From the NCBI GenBank assembly GCA_903951185.1, contig CAJBBC010000037.1, forward strand, positions 1 through 18,151: a stretch of DNA of 18,151 bases, in the 5' to 3' direction. Both the position numbers and the translations under genes were made by a program. Each line of letters opens with the position of its first letter. Position 1 is the first letter of the stretch. Shown here piece after piece: positions 1-6,456 of the stretch. Source of the stretch: an uncultured Actinomycetes bacterium (GTDB lineage Bacteria; Actinomycetota; Actinomycetes; S36-B12; UBA5976). A model generated the notes under the pieces. It saw only the letters and a list, made by a program, of their open reading frames with translations, searched no databases and was not told the origin of the DNA.

Positions 1-1506
1 ATTGCAACACTTTTCTTTTCGACTGAAATGCTTCGAGCAATTTATGTTGGTGAAATTGCCTTGATTCAAGGATTTGTCTTAGAAATGGATTGGGGATTTC
101 GGGTAGTTGCTGGAGGCTTTACTGGACTCCTGTTTTTTGGCATGCTTTCGATTGTTCTAAACGATCGAGCCGTATACGTAACAAATTTAGCTGAATTAAA
201 AAATGTTGAAAATCAACTTCGCAGGACTTCAGCCGTAACGGAAGAAGATATCGAAAGAAACAAACAAAGTATTTTAAATACGATTCGCGATGCAGTAAAT
301 CAAGCCCTACATACCGTGATTGCTGAACCAGAGAATTCAAAAAAGAATTCAAGACTTATTGTTGATGAATTAGTTCGTGTTTCTGAAGAAGTTGTTCGCC
401 CCCTTAGCCACAAACTTTTCTCCGAGAAATTTGAATTAGATCAATCCATAATAACTTTGCAGATAAAGAGATGGCGAACTAGCGAAATTTTTGCATTAGC
501 CACGACCACTAATCCATTTCAACCAGGTACCACAGCCATAATTGGTATTTTGCAACTTCTTGGCATAACACTTTTTGACACGGGCAATCCAGTAAGAGGT
601 CTGGCTTCGCTCACAGTATTTATAGTTTGGATTTACTTAATTCTGGCAATCGCAAAGAAGCTCCTCGCGCCGGCAATTCAAAAAAGTAATTTATTGGTTC
701 GTTTCGTCTTAATTACGTTGGTTTACTCGGCAGTCGCGCTCTTCCCACTGCTATCGCCAAACTTTGCCGCAGAACTAGGTATGCATTTTGATCCTGGCTT
801 CTATTTGTATCTAGCCGCCGTAGCATCTTCACTTCTTTGGCTTTTAGCTCTGTACGCCGCAACCGATGTTGCTCGAAGGCAAACTTTGGCAAACACAGCC
901 AAATTAAATGAAGAGCTTTCTTGGTCAGCAGCACGACTGGGCGCACAACTCTGGAACCAAAAACAAAAATTAGCGCACATCATTCATAAAGATATTCAAG
1001 GTGCGTTAATTTCTTCAGCTTTAAAGTTTAAGAATGAAGTTAATGCAGGCGTTGCTCCAAATGTGGCCGTAATACCAATATCGGAATTAATTGCTGACAC
1101 TGCCGAACTTGTGTATTCGTTTCCGGATTTAGCCGATTTAAATCAAGAGGTAAAGAAACTTAACGAACTATGGGATGGAATCTTTAACATTTCAATGCAA
1201 ATACCAGACTCAACACACCAACAAATTTTGGCAGATCCAATTTGCCATCAAGTATTAATCGATTTGATCGGTGAATTTGTCACAAATGCAGTGAAACACG
1301 GAAAAGCGACTGAAGGTCGAATAGATGTAACTAATTTGCAAAGTGATGTTATTCAACTTGTCATGCAAAATAACGGAATTCCCGTTGATGAAGATTTCAA
1401 ACCTGGTCTTGGTACTGAAATGGTTTTACAAAATTGCCTAACTTCAGAATTTGATAATTTGCCAGATCAGGGCGTTATATTCACGGCAACGATTCCAGTT
1501 AACTAA
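1..1506 (+). CDS. Membrane sensor histidine kinase-like protein (5' end probably cut by window edge)
   Basis: The reading frame is open from base 1. An ATG lies at 28 but has no visible Shine-Dalgarno, and the residues before it are hydrophobic, so the gene probably starts upstream. Numbering from that ATG, membrane segments are likely at about 25-44, 168-184, 190-209, 224-243 and 257-278, with a charged, possibly coiled-coil stretch between the first two. A cytoplasmic end follows with LAHIIHKDIQGAL (H320), resembling the H-box of NarL-type (HisKA_3) kinases. A GHKL ATPase-like domain follows: N-box EFVTNAVKHG (N420) and a glycine-rich GLGT (460-463). The G1 box reads NNGIP where an Asp is usual, so ATP binding may be altered. 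No response regulator lies beside it, so the partner is unknown. The dimethylargininase-like gene starts 42 nt after the stop. Kinase-like architecture is well supported; kinase activity and signal are not. Confidence 0.72.
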   Translation: MATLFFSTEMLRAIYVGEIALIQGFVLEMDWGFRVVAGGFTGLLFFGMLSIVLNDRAVYVTNLAELKNVENQLRRTSAVTEEDIERNKQSILNTIRDAVNQALHTVIAEPENSKKNSRLIVDELVRVSEEVVRPLSHKLFSEKFELDQSIITLQIKRWRTSEIFALATTTNPFQPGTTAIIGILQLLGITLFDTGNPVRGLASLTVFIVWIYLILAIAKKLLAPAIQKSNLLVRFVLITLVYSAVALFPLLSPNFAAELGMHFDPGFYLYLAAVASSLLWLLALYAATDVARRQTLANTAKLNEELSWSAARLGAQLWNQKQKLAHIIHKDIQGALISSALKFKNEVNAGVAPNVAVIPISELIADTAELVYSFPDLADLNQEVKKLNELWDGIFNISMQIPDSTHQQILADPICHQVLIDLIGEFVTNAVKHGKATEGRIDVTNLQSDVIQLVMQNNGIPVDEDFKPGLGTEMVLQNCLTSEFDNLPDQGVIFTATIPVN

Positions 1507-1533
1507 GTGAACTTGTTATTTTCGAGACGCTAG

Positions 1534-1540
1534 AGAAGGA
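1534..1540 (+). promoter_or_regulatory. Shine-Dalgarno that decides the start of the DDAH-like gene
   Basis: AGAAGGA ends at 1540. The upstream ATG at 1540 overlaps it and could not be used with it. The in-frame ATG at 1549 sits 8 nt downstream, the normal distance, so 1549 is chosen as the start. Confidence 0.65.
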
Positions 1541-1548
1541 TGCTGAGT

Positions 1549-2409
1549 ATGAAAAAATTCGGAGTTAGTTCGTCAGTAGCCACACTTAAGCGCGTTGCAG
1601 TTCGAGTCCCAACCAGAGATGCAGACTATGCCGCAGCACATTGGTTAGGTGCTCCGAATGATTTAGATCTTGATGCCCTAGAGCGCGACCATAAAATTTT
1701 TGTTGAGTTGCTGCAGCAGCTAGGATGCGATGTTGAAGTTTTACCGGAAGCACCAGGCTTACCGGATGCGGTGTTTGTTTATGATCCAGTATTTGTAATA
1801 CCTAGTGGTGTGATCCAATTACAAGGTGCCAAAGAAGCTCGAATGAAAGAACCGGCTCTATTGGCCGGAGATTTAAATGCAATTGGAATTCCAACAGTAG
1901 GTGTACTAACTGGTGGGGCGACTGCTGATGCGGGAGACATGTTTTGGTTGGATTCAAAAACCGTTGGTATTGGTCGGACTTATCGCACTAACGCGGAAGG
2001 TGAAAAACAACTGCACGGAATTTTTGCAGCAGAAGGAATTGATCTTGTGTCTTTCCATATGCCACATGCCCTAGGTCCAGAATTCTGTTTACATTTAATG
2101 AGTGTTATTTCACCAGTTCGAGAAAACCTAGCTGTTGTTTATGAAAAAGAAGCTCCGGTGACGCTACTTCAAGAACTAGCAGATCGAAATATAAAAACTG
2201 TCAGCGTTCCTGATGAAGAGTATTTATCACTGGCCTGTAATGTTTTAGCGATTAAACCAGGTGTTGTTGTAATGCCAGATGGTAATCCGATCACAGCGCA
2301 GCGTTTACGAGATGCTGGAGTTGAAGTACATACTTATCCGGCCAGCGTGATTAACCGCGGCGAAGGCGGACCCACTTGCTTGACTCGACCGTTATTGCGT
2401 GAAGACTAA
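1549..2409 (+). CDS. Dimethylargininase/amidinotransferase-family hydrolase (DDAH-like)
   Basis: Belongs to the guanidino-group-modifying superfamily (DDAH, arginine deiminase, amidinotransferases). DDAH hydrolyses methylated arginine to citrulline and a methylamine. From ATG 1549 the protein is 286 aa, close to bacterial DDAHs (about 255-290) and much shorter than arginine deiminases (about 400). Visible signatures are the substrate-loop region PDAVFVYDPVFV, the GGATADAGD segment (the GGD loop), the catalytic His region EFCLHLMSVISP (H182), and the C-terminal nucleophile in GGPTCLTRPL (C277). No signal peptide is seen, so it is cytoplasmic. Neighbours give no pathway: a sensor-like protein precedes it and tRNA-Ser follows. 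The exact substrate (dimethylarginine, arginine or another guanidino compound) cannot be decided from sequence. The fold and catalytic His/Cys pair are clear. Confidence 0.87.
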   Translation: MKKFGVSSSVATLKRVAVRVPTRDADYAAAHWLGAPNDLDLDALERDHKIFVELLQQLGCDVEVLPEAPGLPDAVFVYDPVFVIPSGVIQLQGAKEARMKEPALLAGDLNAIGIPTVGVLTGGATADAGDMFWLDSKTVGIGRTYRTNAEGEKQLHGIFAAEGIDLVSFHMPHALGPEFCLHLMSVISPVRENLAVVYEKEAPVTLLQELADRNIKTVSVPDEEYLSLACNVLAIKPGVVVMPDGNPITAQRLRDAGVEVHTYPASVINRGEGGPTCLTRPLLRED

Positions 2410-2424
2410 GGGAATTTCCCTTAG
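2406..2424 (+). repeat. Inverted repeat overlapping the DDAH-like stop codon, possible terminator
   Basis: CTAAGGGAA (2406-2414) and TTCCCTTAG (2416-2424) are perfect reverse complements around one base, and the left arm contains the TAA stop. In RNA this gives a short stem with a few unpaired bases. No strong T-run follows (GTTTT only at 2431-2435), so a terminator role is possible but weak. Confidence 0.45.
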
Positions 2425-2497
2425 CTATTAGTTTTCGCGTAATCTTGCCTTTGGCTATTTAAATCGCAAGTCTCAAAACTTGTGTATTTACTAGTCG

Positions 2498-2582
2498 GGC
2501 GAGGTGGCAGAGCGGCCTAATGCGGGCGCCTTGAAAGCGTCTGAGGGTAAAACCTCCGGGGGTTCAAATCCCTCCCTCGCCG
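2498..2582 (+). tRNA. tRNA-Ser(UGA)
   Basis: A complete class II cloverleaf folds by hand. The acceptor stem GGCGAGG (2498-2504) pairs perfectly with CCTCGCC (2575-2581), and the discriminator is G2582, as serine tRNAs require. The anticodon stem GGCGC/GCGTC flanks loop CTTGAAA, with anticodon TGA at 2532-2534. A long variable arm (GAGG TAAAA CCTC type) and a T-loop TTCAAAT closed by a 5-bp stem follow. It reads UCA and, with wobble, other UCN codons. CCA is not encoded. A TATTTA at 2485-2490 is the right distance upstream to be a -10 element, but no good -35 is seen. A run of six T follows at 2584-2589 and may end transcription. The tRNA shares the + strand with its neighbours but looks like its own unit. 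Confidence 0.96.
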
Positions 2583-2620
2583 CTTTTTTATTAATTCACA
2601 CTTGAGAATTAATAAAAAAG
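2583..2620 (+). repeat. Perfect 15-bp inverted repeat directly after tRNA-Ser
   Basis: CTTTTTTATTAATTC (2583-2597) is exactly reverse-complementary to GAATTAATAAAAAAG (2606-2620), with an 8-nt loop ACACTTGA. It begins one base after the tRNA discriminator. The stem is AT-rich and no further T-run follows, so it differs from the GC-stem terminator after serS. It may help end tRNA transcription, be a processing structure, or belong to an attachment-site region. Confidence 0.7.
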
Positions 2621-2642
2621 TTAGTCGACGACGTTGGGATTT

Positions 2643-2684
2643 GGGAGGAGTTTGCGCAAATAGCGCGAACGACGGCTCCCTCCC
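2643..2684 (+). other. Compound stem-loop between tRNA-Ser and the next gene
   Basis: GTTTGCGC (2650-2657) pairs with GCGCGAAC (2663-2670) around loop AAATA, eight pairs including one G-U. Outside it, GGGAGG (2643-2648) can pair with CCTCCC (2679-2684) across an internal loop. The outer right arm lies inside the duplicated tRNA tail. The stretch has no convincing coding sequence. Function unknown. Confidence 0.5.
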
Positions 2685-2691
2685 TCGCCGC
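2677..2691 (+). repeat. 15-bp direct repeat of the tRNA-Ser 3' end (att-like)
   Basis: TCCCTCCCTCGCCGC at 2677-2691 is identical to 2569-2583, which covers the T-stem 3' side, acceptor 3' strand, discriminator and one further base of the tRNA. The copies are 108 bp apart, and the match breaks on both sides. Such a tail copy is the classical footprint of integration at a tRNA gene, but only 93 bp lie between them and no integrase is present. It could be a scar or a local duplication. Confidence 0.65.
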
Positions 2692-2729
2692 CGCGTGATG
2701 AAAACCAAACTTCGAATAGAGGAAGTGCA

Positions 2730-3458
2730 ATGGCGAAACTATCTCGTCAAGTTACCCCACCAGCCTGGCGCATTTGGACTTTCGGTATTGGCGCAACTGC
2801 GTTGGCCGCCCTAACAAATTACAGCTGGCTCTATCTATGTCAGGAAATATTTAACTGGAATCTCTTGATTCCTAAGTTCACCGCAACTAGCGAATTGGTA
2901 ACCGCCACTGCTATTCAAGTTGTTATCGCTACAGTTGTTGCCGGTTTACTAGGAACTTTTGGTGCAACAGTATTAGCTAAATCTGTTATTGGTCCAAAAA
3001 TTTGGTGGCTAATAATCGGTTTTGGTGTTGGTATCGCATCACTTTATGGAGCACTAACTTTGCCAAATGTAGACCTCACTGTTCGCTTAGGTCTAAGTGT
3101 TATGCATATTATTGCGATGGTTTTAATTGTCATCCCAATTGGATGGTCACTTGAAATCCGTGATCAAGATTTAGCTAAAGCAGTTAATCGTTACAGCACA
3201 CATCTAGATGCCAAAAACCCACAATCAGTAGATGCCGAACAAGTTCATCCGACTGCAGTTCTCAGTACTCAAGACATAGCTGCGGCAGTTGTTGGTACTG
3301 ATGTAACTGATGCAATCTCAAAAATTGAAACACTTGGGTTAAAAGCACGAATTACAAAACGGGATAATGAAGTATTTACTACAGCTTTTGATTTCCGTGA
3401 AGACCGAATCAACCTTGAAGTCGAAAACGGAACAGTCACATCTGCTAACGTTGGTTAA
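2730..3458 (+). CDS. Four-helix membrane protein with C-terminal I78-like domain
   Basis: The 242-aa protein starts at an ATG preceded by GAGGA at 2719-2723. Residues 1-140 hold four hydrophobic segments (about 14-37, 58-84, 91-110, 117-140), reminiscent of actinobacterial four-helix DUF6069-type proteins (tentative). A linker (about 141-180) leads to a small domain (about 183-242). Its sequence VGTDVTDAISKIE and DFREDRINLEV, ending NGTVTSANVG, resembles the I78 peptidase-inhibitor family pattern of D-[YF]-R-x-D-R-[LI]-N followed by G-x-[IV]-T; the Cys often found before the final Gly in I78 is a Val here. With four helices and a basic N-terminus, the tail is predicted to be cytoplasmic, unusual for a protease inhibitor. 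Its stop lies 2 nt before the K+ channel start, implying co-translation. Function unknown; a role with the channel is inference. Confidence 0.78.
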   Translation: MAKLSRQVTPPAWRIWTFGIGATALAALTNYSWLYLCQEIFNWNLLIPKFTATSELVTATAIQVVIATVVAGLLGTFGATVLAKSVIGPKIWWLIIGFGVGIASLYGALTLPNVDLTVRLGLSVMHIIAMVLIVIPIGWSLEIRDQDLAKAVNRYSTHLDAKNPQSVDAEQVHPTAVLSTQDIAAAVVGTDVTDAISKIETLGLKARITKRDNEVFTTAFDFREDRINLEVENGTVTSANVG

Positions 3459-3460
3459 TA

Positions 3461-4507
3461 ATGACTGAACCAAGATCGACTCGAAGAGCTTACGAATTTG
3501 TCCGCGCTTCTGTTTCAATTCCTGAAAACAAGAAGAGTCCATGGCACGGCATTGCTTATCGAGTTCTTGGCGCAGTCGGACTCCTAGTTTTAAATGCACT
3601 AATTGTTTATGTTGACCGAGATGGTTACCGCGATTCAAATGGCGATGGCCTCAGTTGGATAGATTGCCTTTACTACTCAGGCGTAACACTTTCGACTACG
3701 GGCTACGGTGACATTTCACCAGTTACTGAGCAAGCCCGATTCATTAACTTCATACTTCTAACGCCATTACGTTTTGCATTTATTGCATTATTTGTGGGTA
3801 CCACTATTGAAGTTTTAACTAAACGGAGTCGACAAGCATTCCGTGAAGCACGCTGGAGGAAAACCGTGAATGAACAGTATATTATCGTCGGCTACGGCGT
3901 TAAAGGACGATCGGCGGTAAATACATTACTTGCCAGCGGTGTCCCAGCATCCGCGATAGTTGTTGTTGAGGAATCGCATAACTTTGATCAAGACTTAGCT
4001 GCTTCGCAAGTTGTTGTGGTTCACGGAGATGCTCGCCGAGAAGAAACTATGCGAGCTGCTGAAATCAGTAGAGCAAGTCAAGTAATTATTTCAGTTGATA
4101 GTGATGACACTGCAGTGTTAATTACTTTGGTTGCACGCAGACTAAATCCAGCATCAAATATTGTTGTGGCAGTGCGCGAAGGTGTGCACAATAAAACATT
4201 TAGGCAATCAGGAGCCAACACCGTAATTAATACGGATGAATCAACTGGACATATTTTGGCTGACACAGCATTGTCGCCACTTGCCGGCGCGATTATCAGC
4301 GATTTACTTGATCCAACTGAAGGACTAGAAGTTCACCAACGAAAAGTAGAAGCCAAAGACGTTGGTAGAAAACCTGGTGACTTAATTGAAACTGGCGAAT
4401 TAGTTGTGAGTGTAATTAGGGATAAACAAGAACACCGATTTTTATACACCGACATTGGTGTATTAAAACTTGGTGATGATATTGTGGTTGTTCGTCCGGT
4501 TGATTAA
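3461..4507 (+). CDS. Potassium channel with TrkA-type RCK domain
   Basis: A two-helix K+ channel subunit of 348 aa, expected to work as a tetramer in the plasma membrane. TM1 is at about 30-50, the pore carries selectivity filter TTGYGD (79-84), and TM2 is at about 93-118. The cytoplasmic part is a Rossmann-like TrkA-N/RCK domain with nucleotide motif G144-x-G146-x-x-G149, followed by a TrkA-C-like domain (about 265-348). The family lets K+ pass and is gated by ligands such as NAD(H), ATP or Ca2+ at the RCK ring. The outer loop before the pore is acidic, with DRDGYRDSNGDG (52-63), resembling an EF-hand-type loop. No Shine-Dalgarno is visible: the start lies 2 nt after the preceding membrane protein's stop, so coupled translation is likely. 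The last four bases overlap the convergent SET gene. Confidence 0.92.
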   Translation: MTEPRSTRRAYEFVRASVSIPENKKSPWHGIAYRVLGAVGLLVLNALIVYVDRDGYRDSNGDGLSWIDCLYYSGVTLSTTGYGDISPVTEQARFINFILLTPLRFAFIALFVGTTIEVLTKRSRQAFREARWRKTVNEQYIIVGYGVKGRSAVNTLLASGVPASAIVVVEESHNFDQDLAASQVVVVHGDARREETMRAAEISRASQVIISVDSDDTAVLITLVARRLNPASNIVVAVREGVHNKTFRQSGANTVINTDESTGHILADTALSPLAGAIISDLLDPTEGLEVHQRKVEAKDVGRKPGDLIETGELVVSVIRDKQEHRFLYTDIGVLKLGDDIVVVRPVD

Positions 4508-5004
4508 TTAAGTTCTAATTTAATTTTTTTAGCTAAATAAGCGGAAAACCAACCATCGTACTTTTTACGTAAATCAGCTAATTTCCAGTCGAGTCCAGTT
4601 ACGGTACCTCGACAAAGTGTCGATCCGCAAGAACAAGTGAATTCATCGTAATCAGAATCATCACAAGTGGCGTAGTCGAAACTTAATTCATCGCCTATTT
4701 CGATGTCGCGCATTGCAACTAATAATGTGCTGCCCATTAATCCGCAGTTTGGATCGCAGGAGTGGTTTAAACAGTCGCCTGCTTCTCGTTCATCTCGAGA
4801 TACTAAATATAAATTTTCATCTACTTGAAGTGCGCGGTGTTGACGCTCGGCTGGAAGTCCATCCAACATTTCACGAGTGACACACCAGCCACCGAATCCT
4901 GCAACAGTTTCACCGGCTGAAATCTTTTCAACTGCAAAACTTCCCCAACCTTTTTCTCCAGCGGGGCGAGCCTGCGCTTTGGGAGTCAACCAGTTCATGT
5001 CCAA
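4504..5004 (-). CDS. SET-domain protein-lysine methyltransferase
   Basis: A small (166 aa) single-domain SET protein. SET enzymes transfer a methyl group from S-adenosylmethionine to protein lysines. Visible motifs in order: GWGSFA (19-24), the SAM/pseudoknot motif NHSCDPNC (80-87), GDELSFDYAT (104-113) with the catalytic Tyr (Y111), and a post-SET CSCGSTLCRG (C124, C126, C131) that with C83 could bind one zinc. No signal peptide or membrane segment, so it is cytoplasmic. The chosen start is TTG at 5004, with GAGG eight bases upstream; an ATG two codons in (4998) is the alternative. The gene converges on the K+ channel with a 4-bp overlap and is divergent from serS. The substrate is unknown; ribosomal or nucleoid proteins with Lys-rich tails are plausible but unproven. 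Confidence 0.9.
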   Translation of the reverse strand: MDMNWLTPKAQARPAGEKGWGSFAVEKISAGETVAGFGGWCVTREMLDGLPAERQHRALQVDENLYLVSRDEREAGDCLNHSCDPNCGLMGSTLLVAMRDIEIGDELSFDYATCDDSDYDEFTCSCGSTLCRGTVTGLDWKLADLRKKYDGWFSAYLAKKIKLELN

Positions 5005-5059
5005 TTAGGTGGCCTCATGATTCTGCTATTACAGCTTCGACAACATATGCAGATTCGAT

Positions 5060-5073
5060 GTTATAGGTATAAC
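5060..5073. promoter_or_regulatory. GTTATA-GG-TATAAC inverted repeat, possible overlapping -10 elements
   Basis: In the 140-bp divergent gap between the SET gene and serS, GTTATA and TATAAC form perfect arms around GG. Each strand therefore reads TATAAC, one base off TATAAT. It could supply -10 elements in both directions or bind a dimeric regulator. No convincing -35 was found on either strand. Confidence 0.35.
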
Positions 5074-5132
5074 TCCCGTTATGAAAATCATTTAAAAGAA
5101 CTTTTGATTAATGATCTTGGGCTCAAATTCGG

Positions 5133-5138
5133 TAACCT
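5133..5138 (+). promoter_or_regulatory. -10 element (TAACCT) for leaderless serS
   Basis: TAACCT fits the actinobacterial TANNNT pattern and ends 6 nt before the serS ATG. Transcription would then start at or beside A5145, giving a leaderless mRNA. The absence of a Shine-Dalgarno fits this. No good -35 is seen. Confidence 0.5.
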
Positions 5139-5144
5139 TAAGCC

Positions 5145-6416
5145 ATGATCGATTTAGCCGAAATTCGCCAAAACCCTGATGCCATCAAGCGCTCGCAGGA
5201 AGCTCGTGGCGAATCAACTACCTTGGTGGATGAAGTTTTGGCCGCCGATGTAATTCGACGAACAGCTGTTGGCCAGTTTGAAGCAGTCCGGGCCGAGCAA
5301 AAATCTCTTGGCGCACTGGTAGCAAAATCTCAAGGTGCTGAAAAAGAAGATTTGCTTTCAAAAACGAAAGTTCTTGCTGAACAGGTTAAATCAACTGAGG
5401 CTGCCGTTCGAGAAGCAGATACAAAACTTGATCAATTAGTGCTGGGCTTAAGTAACGTAGTTGATGAAGCTGCTCCAGTTGGTGGTGAAGATGACTACAC
5501 CGTTTTGCGTGAAGTTGGGGTTAAACGAGATTTTGCTAAAGAGGGCATAACTGTTCGCGATCACGTCGAGATTGGCGAATTAATTGGCGCAATTGATATC
5601 GAGCGTGGTGCAAAAGTTTCTGGCTCTCGGTTTTATTACTTAACTGGTCCAGGTGCGTTACTTGAATTTGCACTTGTGCAATTAGCTATGACTAAAGCAC
5701 AAACACATGGCTTTACTCCAATGATTCCACCTGCTTTAGTTAAACCAGCTGCCATGGAAGGTACTGGGTTTCTAGGGCAAGCTGCTGAAAATGTTTATCG
5801 ACTTGAAGCTGATGATTTGTATTTAGTAGGAACTGCTGAAGTTCCACTTGCGGCGTATCACATGGATGAAATTTTAGAGAGTAAATCTCTGCCGTTAAGG
5901 TACGTAGGTTTTTCACCCTGTTACCGGCGCGAAGCAGGTAGCCACGGCAAAGACACTCGTGGAATTTTTCGAGTGCATTGGTTTGACAAAGTTGAAATGT
6001 TTTCATTTTGCCCAGTCACCGAAGCAAAAGCCGAACATGAGCGATTACTTGCGTTTGAAGAAGAGTTTATGCAAGCTTTAGAAATTCCATACCGTGTCAT
6101 TGATGTTGCCACAGGTGACCTTGGATCAAGTGCTGCTCGTAAATTTGATTGTGAAGCATGGGTTCCTTCTCAAGAGCGTTACCGCGAAGTAACTTCAACT
6201 TCAAACTGCACAACATTCCAATCACGTCGTTTGCGAATTCGTGCCAAGAGTAATGAAGGTATCGAACCAATCGCCACATTAAATGGAACTTTATGTGCGA
6301 TCACTCGAACAATTGTTGCGCTATTTGAAAATCACCAACAAGCAGATGGCTCTGTCCGTGTGCCGGCAGCACTACAACCTTTTCTTGGTGGTGCTACTCA
6401 CTTCAACTTAAAATAA
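5145..6416 (+). CDS. serS: Seryl-tRNA synthetase
   Basis: Charges tRNA-Ser with serine in the cytoplasm; class II synthetase, 423 aa, a normal length. The N-terminus (about 27-100) is the charged, heptad-rich antiparallel coiled coil that grips the long variable arm of tRNA-Ser. The catalytic core follows, with the TxE loop VGTAEVPLAAYH, motif 2 PCYRREAGSHGKDTRG through RVHWFDKVEMF, and motif 3 TLNGTLCAITRTIVALFENH (Arg388). Trp279 stands where many SerRS have Gln (VHQF), probably a lineage variant. ATG 5145 begins the canonical MIDLxxIRxNP start. No Shine-Dalgarno is present, and a TANNNT box lies 6 nt upstream, so the mRNA is probably leaderless. A strong terminator begins right at the stop. 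Its substrate tRNA-Ser(UGA) is encoded about 2.6 kb upstream. Confidence 0.98.
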   Translation: MIDLAEIRQNPDAIKRSQEARGESTTLVDEVLAADVIRRTAVGQFEAVRAEQKSLGALVAKSQGAEKEDLLSKTKVLAEQVKSTEAAVREADTKLDQLVLGLSNVVDEAAPVGGEDDYTVLREVGVKRDFAKEGITVRDHVEIGELIGAIDIERGAKVSGSRFYYLTGPGALLEFALVQLAMTKAQTHGFTPMIPPALVKPAAMEGTGFLGQAAENVYRLEADDLYLVGTAEVPLAAYHMDEILESKSLPLRYVGFSPCYRREAGSHGKDTRGIFRVHWFDKVEMFSFCPVTEAKAEHERLLAFEEEFMQALEIPYRVIDVATGDLGSSAARKFDCEAWVPSQERYREVTSTSNCTTFQSRRLRIRAKSNEGIEPIATLNGTLCAITRTIVALFENHQQADGSVRVPAALQPFLGGATHFNLK

Positions 6417-6446
6417 AAAAGCCCCCGTTAATTCGGGGGCTTTTTT
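6415..6446. terminator. Bidirectional rho-independent terminator between serS and the TrpB2-like gene
   Basis: GCCCCCG (6421-6427) and CGGGGGC (6434-6440) form a perfect 7-bp GC stem with loop TTAATT. Six A precede it and six T follow it, so it works on both strands. It separates the convergent serS and TrpB2-like genes and overlaps the serS stop codon. Confidence 0.95.
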
Positions 6447-6456
6447 ATTATTTAAC

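Noticed and set aside
2517..2708. Minus-strand frame containing RGRDLNPR
   Set aside because: It is the well-known false frame antisense to a tRNA gene; it covers most of tRNA-Ser and the hairpin region.
2602..2814. Plus-strand frame starting in the inverted repeat
   Set aside because: It overlaps the well-supported membrane protein gene, has no ribosome site, and consists of Arg-rich filler from GC-rich repeats.
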